A stretch of DNA of 64,000 nt from Corallococcus praedator (lineage in GTDB: Bacteria; Myxococcota; Myxococcia; Myxococcales; Myxococcaceae), in the NCBI RefSeq assembly GCF_003612125.1, contig NZ_RAWI01000002.1:1-64000 (forward strand), in the 5' to 3' direction. Numbering within the stretch: position 1 is the first letter of the stretch; each line of letters begins with the position of its first letter. The notes under the pieces were generated by a model. It worked only from the letters and a program-made list of their open reading frames with translations, did not search any database and was not told where the DNA came from. This document shows positions 41,125-49,188 of this stretch, in pieces. Made by a program: the position numbers and the translations under genes.

Positions 41125-42957
41125 ATGTCCTCCCCGATTCCCAGTGCCCGTGAGACGCGTCCCCTCGGAAGGGTGGGGTCGGAGCCCCCGGACTCCGGTG
41201 CCGCCTACCTCCTGGTGATGGAGGGCGACTCCTCGTGGCGCTTCACGCTGCCCGCCGAGGGCACGGTGCTGGTGGGCCGGGACGAGCCGGCGGACCTGCG
41301 CCTGAAGGACGAGAGTGTTTCCCGGCGGCATGCCCGCATCCTGGTGACGGAGGAGGGAGCGCGGGTCGTGGACCTGGGCAGCCACAACGGCACGCTGGTC
41401 AACGGCCGGCAGGTGGAGGGGGCGCACCTGCTCCTGTCCGGGGACGTGCTGTCCTTTGGCGGGGTGGTGGCGGTGGTGCGTGCCCGCGTCCGTTCCGTGG
41501 CGGCCCGGCGCACGTTGGAGTCCGAGCGGCTGATGGAGCACCTGCGCGAGGAGGTGGACCGTGCGCTGCGCTATGGCCGGCCGCTGTCGGTGCTGGTGCT
41601 GGCGCTGCCGGACTCGCCCTCCGCAAGCCGTGAGTCGGTGGAGGCCCTGCTGACGGCGGAGGCGGGGCCGGCGGAGGCCGTGGGGTGGTTGGACGCCGCG
41701 CACCTGCTGTGCGTGCTGCCGGAGGTGTCCGGCGAGCCGGGCGAAGAGGAGTTCGGCGAGCGCATGGAGGCGCTGCTGACGGCGTTTCCCCGGGCACGGC
41801 TGGGCACGGCGGCCTGTCCCACGGATGGCTGTGACGCGGACACGCTGGTGGCGGTCGCGCGCACGGCGGCGCAGGCCGCGAAGCCGGGACGGGCGGCGGC
41901 GGCGGCGGAAGGGGCGACGCGGCTGGACCTGGCCGGGCGCACGGTGCTGGTGGCGGACCCCGCCATGTCCCAGCTCTACGCGCTCCTGCGCCGGCTGGCG
42001 GCCAGCGAGCTGCCGGTGCTGGTGTGCGGTGAGACGGGCGTGGGCAAGGAGAACGCGGCGTTCGCGGTGCATCACTGGTCGCGCCGTGGCACCGGGCCGT
42101 TCATCGCCGTGAACTGCGCCGCGCTCCCGGAAGGCCTGGTGGAGAGCGAGCTGTTCGGCAACGAGAAGGGCGCCTTCACGGGGGCGACCACGTCGCGCGC
42201 GGGCCTGCTGGAGAGCGCGCAGGGCGGCACCGTCTTCCTCGACGAGGTGGGGGAGCTGCCCGCGTCCGCGCAGGCCAAGCTGCTGCGCGCGCTGGAGGTG
42301 CGTCGCATCACGCGCGTGGGTGACACGCGCGAGCGTCCCATCGACCTGCGCGTGGTGGCCGCCACGCACCGCGACCTGGAGGCGGAGGTGGCGGCCGGGC
42401 GGTTCCGGGAGGACCTGTACTTCCGCCTGGGCGCGGCCACGGTGTTGTTGCCGCCCCTGCGGGAGCGCCCTCGGGAGGTGCCGCTCCTGGCGCGCGACTT
42501 CCTGGCGCGCGCGTGTCTGGCATTGGGGCGGCCGGAGCTGGTGCTGGCCGCGGACACGCTGCACGCGCTGTCGCGCCATGCGTGGCCCGGCAACGTGCGC
42601 GAGCTTCGCAACCTGATGGACTACGTCGCCGCGGCGGTGGCGGGGGACGTGGTGGAGCCGCACCACCTTCCGCCTCGCATGATGGGACGCAAGGGGGCCG
42701 CCCCGGTGGCTGGAGCGGAGAGCGCGCCGGAGGCTGGACGTGCTGTCGCCGCGCCCGAGGCAGGGGCGCGGTTGCCATTGGCGCAGGAGCTGCGTGAGCT
42801 GGAGCGCCGCCGGATGATGGAGGCGTTGGACGCGGCGGACGGCGTGCAGACGAAGGCCGCGGCGCTCATCGGCATGCCGATCCGGACGTTCTCCTTCAAG
42901 TTGAAGCAGCTGGGCGTGCAGGTGCGTCCCGGCCGTCGGGGACCCACGACCGAATGA
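41125..42957 (+). CDS. FHA-domain sigma-54 enhancer-binding protein with degenerate GGDEF-like domain
   Basis: A 610-residue transcription activator. Residues ~25-118 are an FHA phosphothreonine-binding domain with its binding residues G51-R52, S66-RRH-69 and N88. Residues ~130-255 resemble a nucleotide-cyclase (GGDEF) fold: EEVDRALRYGRPLSVLVLAL, then CVLPE and LGTAACPTDGCDADTLVAVARTAAQAAK, but the GGDEF signature is lost (GWLDAAH). Residues ~275-510 are the AAA+ domain with Walker A GETGVGKE (302-309), the sigma-54 contact loop GAFTGA (349-354) and Walker B VFLDEVGE. A Fis-type HTH ends it. It overlaps the kinase gene by 4 bp, suggesting the kinase phosphorylates or recruits it through the FHA domain. 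Confidence 0.92.
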   Translation: MSSPIPSARETRPLGRVGSEPPDSGAAYLLVMEGDSSWRFTLPAEGTVLVGRDEPADLRLKDESVSRRHARILVTEEGARVVDLGSHNGTLVNGRQVEGAHLLLSGDVLSFGGVVAVVRARVRSVAARRTLESERLMEHLREEVDRALRYGRPLSVLVLALPDSPSASRESVEALLTAEAGPAEAVGWLDAAHLLCVLPEVSGEPGEEEFGERMEALLTAFPRARLGTAACPTDGCDADTLVAVARTAAQAAKPGRAAAAAEGATRLDLAGRTVLVADPAMSQLYALLRRLAASELPVLVCGETGVGKENAAFAVHHWSRRGTGPFIAVNCAALPEGLVESELFGNEKGAFTGATTSRAGLLESAQGGTVFLDEVGELPASAQAKLLRALEVRRITRVGDTRERPIDLRVVAATHRDLEAEVAAGRFREDLYFRLGAATVLLPPLRERPREVPLLARDFLARACLALGRPELVLAADTLHALSRHAWPGNVRELRNLMDYVAAAVAGDVVEPHHLPPRMMGRKGAAPVAGAESAPEAGRAVAAPEAGARLPLAQELRELERRRMMEALDAADGVQTKAAALIGMPIRTFSFKLKQLGVQVRPGRRGPTTE

Positions 42958-45900
42958 GCTCGCCTCCCGGGCCGCTGTTGGAGCCTCCGCGCGAGTTCGA
43001 GGAGTACCGGCTGCTGCGTCCCCTGGGACAGGGGGCGATGGGGCAGGTGTTCCTGGCCCAGGACACGTTGTTGGACCGGCAGGTGGCGGTGAAGTTCATT
43101 GCCACGCCGGCGGGCCGGCTGCCGGATGCGACAGCCCGCGCGAGGTTCTTCCAGGAGGCGCGGGCCATCGCCCGGCTCCAGCACCCCAACGTGGTGGCCA
43201 TCCACCGTGTGGGCGAGGTGCGCGGGCAGCCATACCTCGTGTCCGAGCTGATTCGAGGAGAGTCGCTGGACCGGCTGGCTCGACCGGTGGAGGGAGGGCT
43301 GGCGCTGCGGCTCGGCATCGACCTGGCAAGAGGACTGGCCGCCGCCCACCGCCGAGGCATCCTCCACCGCGACCTCAAGCCCGCGAACGCCGTGCTGTCG
43401 GAGGACGGCGAGGTGAAGCTGCTCGACTTCGGGCTCGCGGAGTGGAGTCAGTGGACGGAGCCCGCTGTTGCGCCGGAGAAGGATGGGACGGACGACGGTG
43501 CAGGCACGCGGTCGCTGACGGACGACACGGCGGCTCAGGTGCGCGCCGCGCAGGCACTCGGACTCGCGGGTGCGCGTGCGACGCAAGACCTTCCAGCACT
43601 GCCCACCGCATCTGAATCCCTGGCGCAGGCAGTGGCGCACGCCACGCAAGACGTTCTGCCGCGACCCACTGGGACTGACGACGGGGCGCAGCCGGGGACG
43701 CGTGCGACGCGAGACTTCTTGCCGCCGTCTTCCATGTCTGACGCCGCCGTGCATGCTGCGACGGGTGTAACGCGAGACTTCCTGCCGGCGCCTTCCGTGT
43801 CTGACGACATGGCGAATGCAGGGACTCGTGTGACGCAGGACTTGCTGCCTCCGCGCACCGTGTCTGGTGACACGGCGCCGGAGGGATTGCACTCGACGCA
43901 AGACTTGCTGCCTCTGCCCGCCCTGTCGGGTGCCAGGACGCAGGACGGGGCGCATGCCACGCAAGGCATGCAGCCTCTACCCACGCTTTCTGGTGCCAGG
44001 ACGCCGGAAGGCTCGCGTGCAACGCAAGACTTGCTGCCTCTGCCCGCCCTGTCGGGTGCCAGGACGCAGGACGGGGTGCATGACACGCACGGTTTCAGGC
44101 CTCTGCCCGCCCTGCTTCATGACACGGCGCCGGAAGCCTCGCGTGCGACACACGCTCCTCGTTCGCTGCCCACCGTATCGGGTGACACGGCGCCGGAAGC
44201 CGCGCAAGACCCTCGCTCGCTGCCCGCCGCGACTTCCGCGCGCGGTGTCGCCGCGCCCCCCGCGACCGGTGGGAACAGCTCCTTGCCGGTTCCCGCCGCG
44301 CTCGCGGGCACTCCGCTCTACATGGCTCCCGAACTCTGGCGCGGCGAACCCGCGAGCCGGGCCAGTGATGTCTACGCGCTGGGCGTGCTGCTCTATGAGC
44401 TGTGCGCGGGCGTGGCACCCCACGACGGCGTGCCCCTGGAGGCCCTGGGTCGCGCGGTGGAGGAACATCCACCGCGTCCGCTCGCAGACGTGGCGCCCGC
44501 GCTTCCTCCGGGTCTGGCGGCCGTGGTGGACCGGTGCCTTTCCACGAACCCCGCCCACCGGTTCGCTTCCGGCGATGCCCTGCGCGAAGCCCTCGAAGCG
44601 CTGAGCCTTCCCGCCCGCGTGGGCGCGCTGCCCACTGGCAATCCCTACCGTGGTCTCCAGCCCTTCGAGGCCGCGCACCGGGGCGTCTTCTTCGGCCGTG
44701 AAAGCGAGGTGCGCGACGTGCTGGACCGCCTGCGAGGCGATGCCTTCGTCCTGCTCGCGGGAGACTCGGGCGTGGGCAAATCGTCGCTGTGCCGCGCGGG
44801 CATCCTGCCCGCCCTCGCCGCAGGTTCCCAGTCCGGGGAGGGTGGGCCCGCGTGGGCCGTCGTCTCCTGCACGCCGGGCCGCCGCCCGTTGGACTCCCTG
44901 GTGGAAGCCCTGGCCCCGTTGCTCGACGTGTCGGCCGAAGCCCTGCTCGCGACCGTGGAAACCGAAGAGGGCGGCGCCCTGGCGCGAGCCCTGCGCCGCC
45001 GTCCTCCCCACGCGCCCCAGGTGCTGCTCTTCGTCGACCAGCTCGAGGAACTCGTCACCTTCTCGGAGCCCGCCCAGGCGGCGCGCCTCTCCGAGGAGCT
45101 GGCGCTGGTGGTGCGCCGCGCGCCCCGGACGCGCGTGCTGGCCACCGCGCGCAGCGACTGTCTCACCCGCCTGGTGGCCCTGCCCGGCCTGGGCGAAGAG
45201 GTGCCCCGCGCGCTGCACCTGCTGCGAGCCCTGTCCGAACACGGACTGCGTGAGGCCGTCGTCGGCCCGGTCCGCGCGCTGGGCGTGCGCTTCGAGTCCC
45301 CGGAGCTGGAGCAGGCGCTCGTCACCGCCGCGGCCCGCACGGAAGGCGGGCTGCCGCTGTTGCAGTTCACGCTCGCCGCGCTCTGGGAGGCCCGCGACCG
45401 CGAGCGGGGCCTCATCCCCGCCACCGCGCTGGAGACCCTCGGAGGTGTCGAAGGCGCGCTGGCCCGTCACGCGGACGCGGTGGTGGCCCGGCTGCGGCCG
45501 GAGCAGCGCCCTCGCGCCCGCGAACTGCTCCTGGAGCTCGTCACCCCCGAGGGCACGCGCCTGCGCCGCACCGTCGCGGAGCTGCTGCGGGGCCCGGACG
45601 ACGCGGCGGGGCGCTCGGTACTGGAAGGGCTGGTCCAGGGCCGGCTCCTCACCGCCGGCGAAGGCGAAGGCGGCGAGGGCGTCTACACGCTCGCGCACGA
45701 AAGCCTGCTCACCGGCTGGGACACGCTGCGCGGCTGGATGGGCGAGGACGAGCAGCGGCGCGCCGTCCGCCACCGGTTGGAGCGCGCCGCCGCCGAGTGG
45801 GACCGCCTGGGTCGTCCGGTGGAACTCCTCTACGCGGGCCGTCAGCTCACCGAGGCCTCCGACGTGGGCACGCGGCCCGGACGCTCGCGGGAGCAGGACT

Positions 45901-47483
45901 TCCTCGCCCGTTCCCGGCAGGTCGCCCGCCGCCGCCGCGCCGTGCGCTGGACCGCCGCCATCGCCGCGCCCCTGGCGCTGCTGGGCGCGGTGGTCGTCAC
46001 GCGCCTTCAGGCCAGGGCCCAACTGGAGTCGCGCATCGCGCACCAATTGAGCGAAGCCCGGAGCGCCGTGGTCGCCGCGCACACGGCGGATGTGGAGGCG
46101 CAGCGGCTGCGCACGGAGGCCTTCGCGCACTTCGATGCGCTCGGGAGCGAGCATCGGGATGCCGCGGAGAAGGTGTGGTCCCACGCCCTGGAGGTGGAGC
46201 GCGCCGCGGAAGCCCAAGCGCTGCGGGCCCTGTCCGCGCTGGAGACCGCGTGGGGGTTGGACCCCGGCCGCGCCAACGTGAGGGACTTCCTGGCGGACCT
46301 GCTGGCGGAGAGGGTGGCTCGCTCGGCGCTCCACCAACAACCCGAAGCGCGTGAGCAGTGGTTGAAGCGCCTCGCGTTGTACGACGCCTCCGGAGTCCGG
46401 AGGGCGGAGCTGTCCGCGCCCGCGCGCCTCTCCGTCGTGACGTCGCCTCCGGGCGCTCGCGTGCGACTGCTCGGTCCGAAGCCAGAGGACGCGACGTCAC
46501 CGGGGCGTGAGCTCGGGCAGGGCCCCGTGCGCGACGCGGGCATCCCGCCGGGTTCGCACGTGCTCCTGCTGGAGGCCCCGGGCCGCGCTCCCGTGCGAGC
46601 CCCCGTGCTGCTGCGGCCCGGTGAAACCCTGACGCTGGACCTGAAGCTGCCGCCGGTTTCGGCGGTGCCCGAGGGCTTCGTCTACGTGCCCCCCGGCCGC
46701 TTCCTGCAGGGCGCGTCGGAGAGCGAATACCTGCGGCGCAACTTCTTCTACGCCGCCCCTCTCCATGAAACGCGGACGGACGGCTACCTCATCGCGCGGC
46801 ACGAGGTGACGTTCGGTGACTACATCGCCTTCCTCGCGTCGCTGTCCGCGAAGGAGCGCGCCCTGCGCCGCCCCGGCAACCGTCAAAGCCTCACCGGGGT
46901 GGAGCTGGTGGAGGAGTCCGACGGGCGCTGGCGCCTGGAGTTGAGCCCGGCCTCGGCGCACTACCGCGTGAGGGAAGGGGAGCCCGTGCGCTACGGGAAG
47001 CGGGACCGGCGCGCGGTGCAGGACTGGCGCCGCTTCCCGGTGTCCGCCATCTCCTTCGAGGACGCGCAGGCCTACGTCGTGTGGCTGGACCGCACCGGCC
47101 AGGTGCCCGGGGCGCGCCTGTGCACGGAGCGGGAATGGGAGCGGGCGGCCCGGGGCGCGGATGGGCGCCGCTACCCCGGGGGCGACGGGCTGGAGGCGGA
47201 TGACGCCAACGTCGACCGGACCTATGGCCGGGAACCCCAGGGCTTCGGCCCGGACGAGGTGGGCAGCCATCCGCGCTCGCGCAGTCCCTTCGGCGTGGAC
47301 GACCTGGCCGGCAACGTGTGGGAGTGGACGCGTTCGGACGTGGTCCCCGGCCATCCCTCCGCCCAGGGTGGAAGCTGGTACCAGAGCGACCTGAGCGCGC
47401 ACTCCGCGAACCGGGACGTGGTGGAGCCCACCCAGCGCGAGGCCCTCATGGGCATGCGCGTCTGCGCCACCCCGCGCTTCTGA
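42954..47483 (+). CDS. Ser/Thr protein kinase with repeat-expanded activation segment, nSTAND NTPase, TM and SUMF1/FGE domain
   Basis: A 1509-residue receptor-like kinase. Hanks kinase motifs are complete: PLGQGAMGQVF, VAVKF, HRDLKPAN, DFG (158-160), GTPLYMAPE (APE 458-460). About 300 residues separate DFG from APE, where 20-35 is normal; ten 21-residue repeats (209-418) fill the gap. An nSTAND1-type NTPase follows from ~563 (NPYRGLQPFE, Walker A GDSGVGKSS, LFVDQLEELVT). A transmembrane segment lies at ~998-1017, then a helical stalk, a PEGA-like domain (~1160-1235) and a C-terminal SUMF1/FGE-like domain ending GNVWEWTRSD...GGSWYQSD...MGMRVCATPRF. Kinase and NTPase should be cytoplasmic and the SUMF1 domain periplasmic. 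ATGA overlap couples it to the FHA-EBP gene. Confidence 0.9.
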   Translation: MSSPPGPLLEPPREFEEYRLLRPLGQGAMGQVFLAQDTLLDRQVAVKFIATPAGRLPDATARARFFQEARAIARLQHPNVVAIHRVGEVRGQPYLVSELIRGESLDRLARPVEGGLALRLGIDLARGLAAAHRRGILHRDLKPANAVLSEDGEVKLLDFGLAEWSQWTEPAVAPEKDGTDDGAGTRSLTDDTAAQVRAAQALGLAGARATQDLPALPTASESLAQAVAHATQDVLPRPTGTDDGAQPGTRATRDFLPPSSMSDAAVHAATGVTRDFLPAPSVSDDMANAGTRVTQDLLPPRTVSGDTAPEGLHSTQDLLPLPALSGARTQDGAHATQGMQPLPTLSGARTPEGSRATQDLLPLPALSGARTQDGVHDTHGFRPLPALLHDTAPEASRATHAPRSLPTVSGDTAPEAAQDPRSLPAATSARGVAAPPATGGNSSLPVPAALAGTPLYMAPELWRGEPASRASDVYALGVLLYELCAGVAPHDGVPLEALGRAVEEHPPRPLADVAPALPPGLAAVVDRCLSTNPAHRFASGDALREALEALSLPARVGALPTGNPYRGLQPFEAAHRGVFFGRESEVRDVLDRLRGDAFVLLAGDSGVGKSSLCRAGILPALAAGSQSGEGGPAWAVVSCTPGRRPLDSLVEALAPLLDVSAEALLATVETEEGGALARALRRRPPHAPQVLLFVDQLEELVTFSEPAQAARLSEELALVVRRAPRTRVLATARSDCLTRLVALPGLGEEVPRALHLLRALSEHGLREAVVGPVRALGVRFESPELEQALVTAAARTEGGLPLLQFTLAALWEARDRERGLIPATALETLGGVEGALARHADAVVARLRPEQRPRARELLLELVTPEGTRLRRTVAELLRGPDDAAGRSVLEGLVQGRLLTAGEGEGGEGVYTLAHESLLTGWDTLRGWMGEDEQRRAVRHRLERAAAEWDRLGRPVELLYAGRQLTEASDVGTRPGRSREQDFLARSRQVARRRRAVRWTAAIAAPLALLGAVVVTRLQARAQLESRIAHQLSEARSAVVAAHTADVEAQRLRTEAFAHFDALGSEHRDAAEKVWSHALEVERAAEAQALRALSALETAWGLDPGRANVRDFLADLLAERVARSALHQQPEAREQWLKRLALYDASGVRRAELSAPARLSVVTSPPGARVRLLGPKPEDATSPGRELGQGPVRDAGIPPGSHVLLLEAPGRAPVRAPVLLRPGETLTLDLKLPPVSAVPEGFVYVPPGRFLQGASESEYLRRNFFYAAPLHETRTDGYLIARHEVTFGDYIAFLASLSAKERALRRPGNRQSLTGVELVEESDGRWRLELSPASAHYRVREGEPVRYGKRDRRAVQDWRRFPVSAISFEDAQAYVVWLDRTGQVPGARLCTEREWERAARGADGRRYPGGDGLEADDANVDRTYGREPQGFGPDEVGSHPRSRSPFGVDDLAGNVWEWTRSDVVPGHPSAQGGSWYQSDLSAHSANRDVVEPTQREALMGMRVCATPRF
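43578..44207 (+). repeat. Ten 63-bp in-frame tandem repeats (21 residues each) in the kinase activation segment
   Basis: Ten consecutive units of exactly 63 bp. Each unit begins near (A/V/S)TQDLLP and continues LPxxSGxxTxEGxR, with T at position 2 in all ten. Units 5 to 8 are most alike; units 1-3 and 9-10 have drifted. No unit has an indel, so length is conserved while sequence varies. Codons 209-418 of the kinase. Confidence 0.93.
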
Positions 47484-47496
47484 AAGCCTCCGGCGC

Positions 47497-47531
47497 GGCA
47501 AGGACCGCCAGCCCCCGGCAAGTCTTGCCGG
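47497..47531. promoter_or_regulatory. Paired palindromic activator sites upstream of the ADYC lipoprotein gene
   Basis: A perfect 17-bp palindrome CCGGCAAGTCTTGCCGG (47515-47531) contains the same GGCAAGnCTTGCC core as the sites at 40782 and 40807. A degenerate copy GGCAAGGACCGCC (47497-47509) lies exactly 20 bp upstream, the same spacing as the degenerate/perfect pair at 40762/40782. The perfect site centre is ~88 bp upstream of the predicted start. A rho-independent terminator is less likely because no T-run follows. Confidence 0.68.
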
Positions 47532-47584
47532 CCACTCCTGCCAGCAAGCGTCGCCCGGCGCCTTCCCTCCCTCGGCGTGAGCCC

Positions 47585-47600
47585 TGGCACGCCGGCTGCT
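47585..47600 (+). promoter_or_regulatory. Sigma-54 promoter (-24/-12) for the ADYC lipoprotein gene
   Basis: TGGCACGCCGGCTGCT matches TGGCACG-N4-TTGC(A/T) except one T to C. The predicted start near 47611 gives a ~28-nt leader to the TTG start codon. Confidence 0.68.
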
Positions 47601-47638
47601 CTGTGCTCCGTCCGATCCCCTTGACCAAGGTGTCCGCC

Positions 47639-49108
47639 TTGAAATCCGTCTCCCGCTTTCTCCCAGCATGTCTGTCCGTCTGGTTCCTCGTCGCCTGCGA
47701 TGTGCCCTCGCCGGGGGAGGCCACACCAGCACCCGTCCTCGTCACCCAGGACTTCGCGGACGGCACCGACGGCTCCCACTCACAGGGCAAGCAACTGCAC
47801 GGGACGCCGCACGGGAGCGTCGCCTTCTCGGACGCCTCCATCCTGCGCAGTGGGGAGCGGCGGGGCGTGACGCTGGAGTTGGACCGGGGAGAACTCGTCG
47901 CGGACCTGGCGCTGCATGTGGAAGGCACCACCCCCAGCCTGGTGGGCTGCGCTTCCCCGAACGAGACCGGGCCGGACCGCTCCTGTGGTCTGACGGTGCT
48001 GGGCCAGGGCACCTGCACGCCCGGCGCGCGGTTCACGCTGAGCAGTGGGGCCCTCTGCCAGACCCGGCCGCCCGGAAGCTGCCAGGGTGCGCCGGTGATG
48101 CGGGTCTGCTCGGGGGAGAGGCCCTGTGAGGACCAGGACGCGAACCACCTCGTCACCGGGGCTCCCATCTGTGCGTCGTCGACGTGTCCCTCCGCCAACG
48201 TCCAGTGCCCCGCGAGTGGCGTCTACACGGTGCTCGCCGGCCCCTACACGCCGGGGACGCCCTGGAGCCTGACCCTGGGCGCCTCCCGGGGTGAGTTCCC
48301 CGCGACGCATCAGGAGCTGCGGGGCGACCGGTTGGTGGGACTCATGATGCGCTCCGCCAGCGGCCTGCCCATGCTGGAGGTGACGGCCGCCATCAATGCC
48401 CAGGATGTCGTCATCCAGGAGTCTCCCGGGACGTGGGACCCCAGTGGCTACACCTACCTGTACCGCGTGAAGTCCCTGGGCGCGCAGCCCCTGGGCAACA
48501 TCTGCAACAGCAATCCCAATCCGAACGGCGGGGACGCCCTGGTCGTGCCGGTACGGGGGCTCTATGACAACCTCGGCGAGCGGACGGAGAGCTCCACCGC
48601 CTTCACGCTGGCGTGTGAGTACGCCGTCATCGCCAAGTGCTACCGCTGGGGCTACAAGCCGTGGCTGGACGGCGTCCAGGCCGGCAAGACGACGGAGGCG
48701 CACTGGGCCTGCACGCGCATGGCGCGAGCGGACTACTGCGGCGCTGGCCAGTACTACACGGAGGACGGAACCCCCATCCGCCTGTGGGATGGCATGAAGC
48801 CGCCCATCAATGCGGCTCCCGCCAATCCCATCCCGCAGCAGAGCATGTCATTCGAGGCCGGGTGGACGACGGACGGCGCCGTGTGCCTGAGTCACTGGCG
48901 CTGGAAGAACCTGGATGCCAACACCTGCACCAACCTGCACTGGCCCAAGTATGACGCGAACGGAAACGTCATCAATGACTGCCAGGCCACGGGCGGCGCC
49001 GAGGGGTGCTCGGCCATCTGCGACAACGCGGACGATGCGGAGCGGCTGTATGGCGCGAAGGTCTTCAATGAATCCGCCAGCAACGGGCCCAACGCCGGCA
49101 TGCCGTAG
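47639..49108 (+). CDS. ADYC-domain lipoprotein
   Basis: A 489-residue lipoprotein with lipobox FLVAC. The central and C-terminal parts are Cys-rich; the sequence MARADYCGAGQYYTEDGTPI includes the ARADYCG motif that names the ADYC domain, preceded by CEYAVIAKCYRWGYKPW and followed by CLSHWRWKNLDANTCTNLHWPKYD. The family is known mainly from myxobacteria and has no assigned function. The TTG at 47639 (reading MKSVSRFLP) is preferred for its AAGGTG ribosome site at 6 nt and normal signal peptide; a GTG at 47630 is possible. Its own sigma-54 promoter and palindromes suggest activation by the EBP encoded upstream. Confidence 0.85.
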   Translation: MKSVSRFLPACLSVWFLVACDVPSPGEATPAPVLVTQDFADGTDGSHSQGKQLHGTPHGSVAFSDASILRSGERRGVTLELDRGELVADLALHVEGTTPSLVGCASPNETGPDRSCGLTVLGQGTCTPGARFTLSSGALCQTRPPGSCQGAPVMRVCSGERPCEDQDANHLVTGAPICASSTCPSANVQCPASGVYTVLAGPYTPGTPWSLTLGASRGEFPATHQELRGDRLVGLMMRSASGLPMLEVTAAINAQDVVIQESPGTWDPSGYTYLYRVKSLGAQPLGNICNSNPNPNGGDALVVPVRGLYDNLGERTESSTAFTLACEYAVIAKCYRWGYKPWLDGVQAGKTTEAHWACTRMARADYCGAGQYYTEDGTPIRLWDGMKPPINAAPANPIPQQSMSFEAGWTTDGAVCLSHWRWKNLDANTCTNLHWPKYDANGNVINDCQATGGAEGCSAICDNADDAERLYGAKVFNESASNGPNAGMP

Positions 49109-49144
49109 CCTCGAACCTGTCCGGAGCGCGGGGGCCTTTTGACT

Positions 49145-49184
49145 CCCGTCATCCGCCGCGAGGAGGGGGGCGGCGGATGGCGGG
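49145..49184. terminator. Strong bidirectional hairpin
   Basis: CATCCGCCGC (49150-49159) pairs with GCGGCGGATG (49170-49179) around a 10-nt loop, with the stem extended by CCCG/CGGG beyond one mismatch. It lies between the convergent stops at 49108 and 49189. Confidence 0.65.
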
Positions 49185-49188
49185 GCTG

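Noticed and set aside
43375-44340. Several long open frames on both strands across the kinase repeats, each showing repeat-like proteins
   Set aside because: A 63-bp repeat in GC-rich DNA keeps all six frames open. Only the kinase frame joins DFG and APE motifs and has proper start and stop context.
47515-47531. CCGGCAAGTCTTGCCGG read as a transcription terminator for the kinase gene
   Set aside because: No T-run follows, and the same core occurs twice upstream of another gene beside a -24/-12 promoter; a protein-binding site is the better reading.
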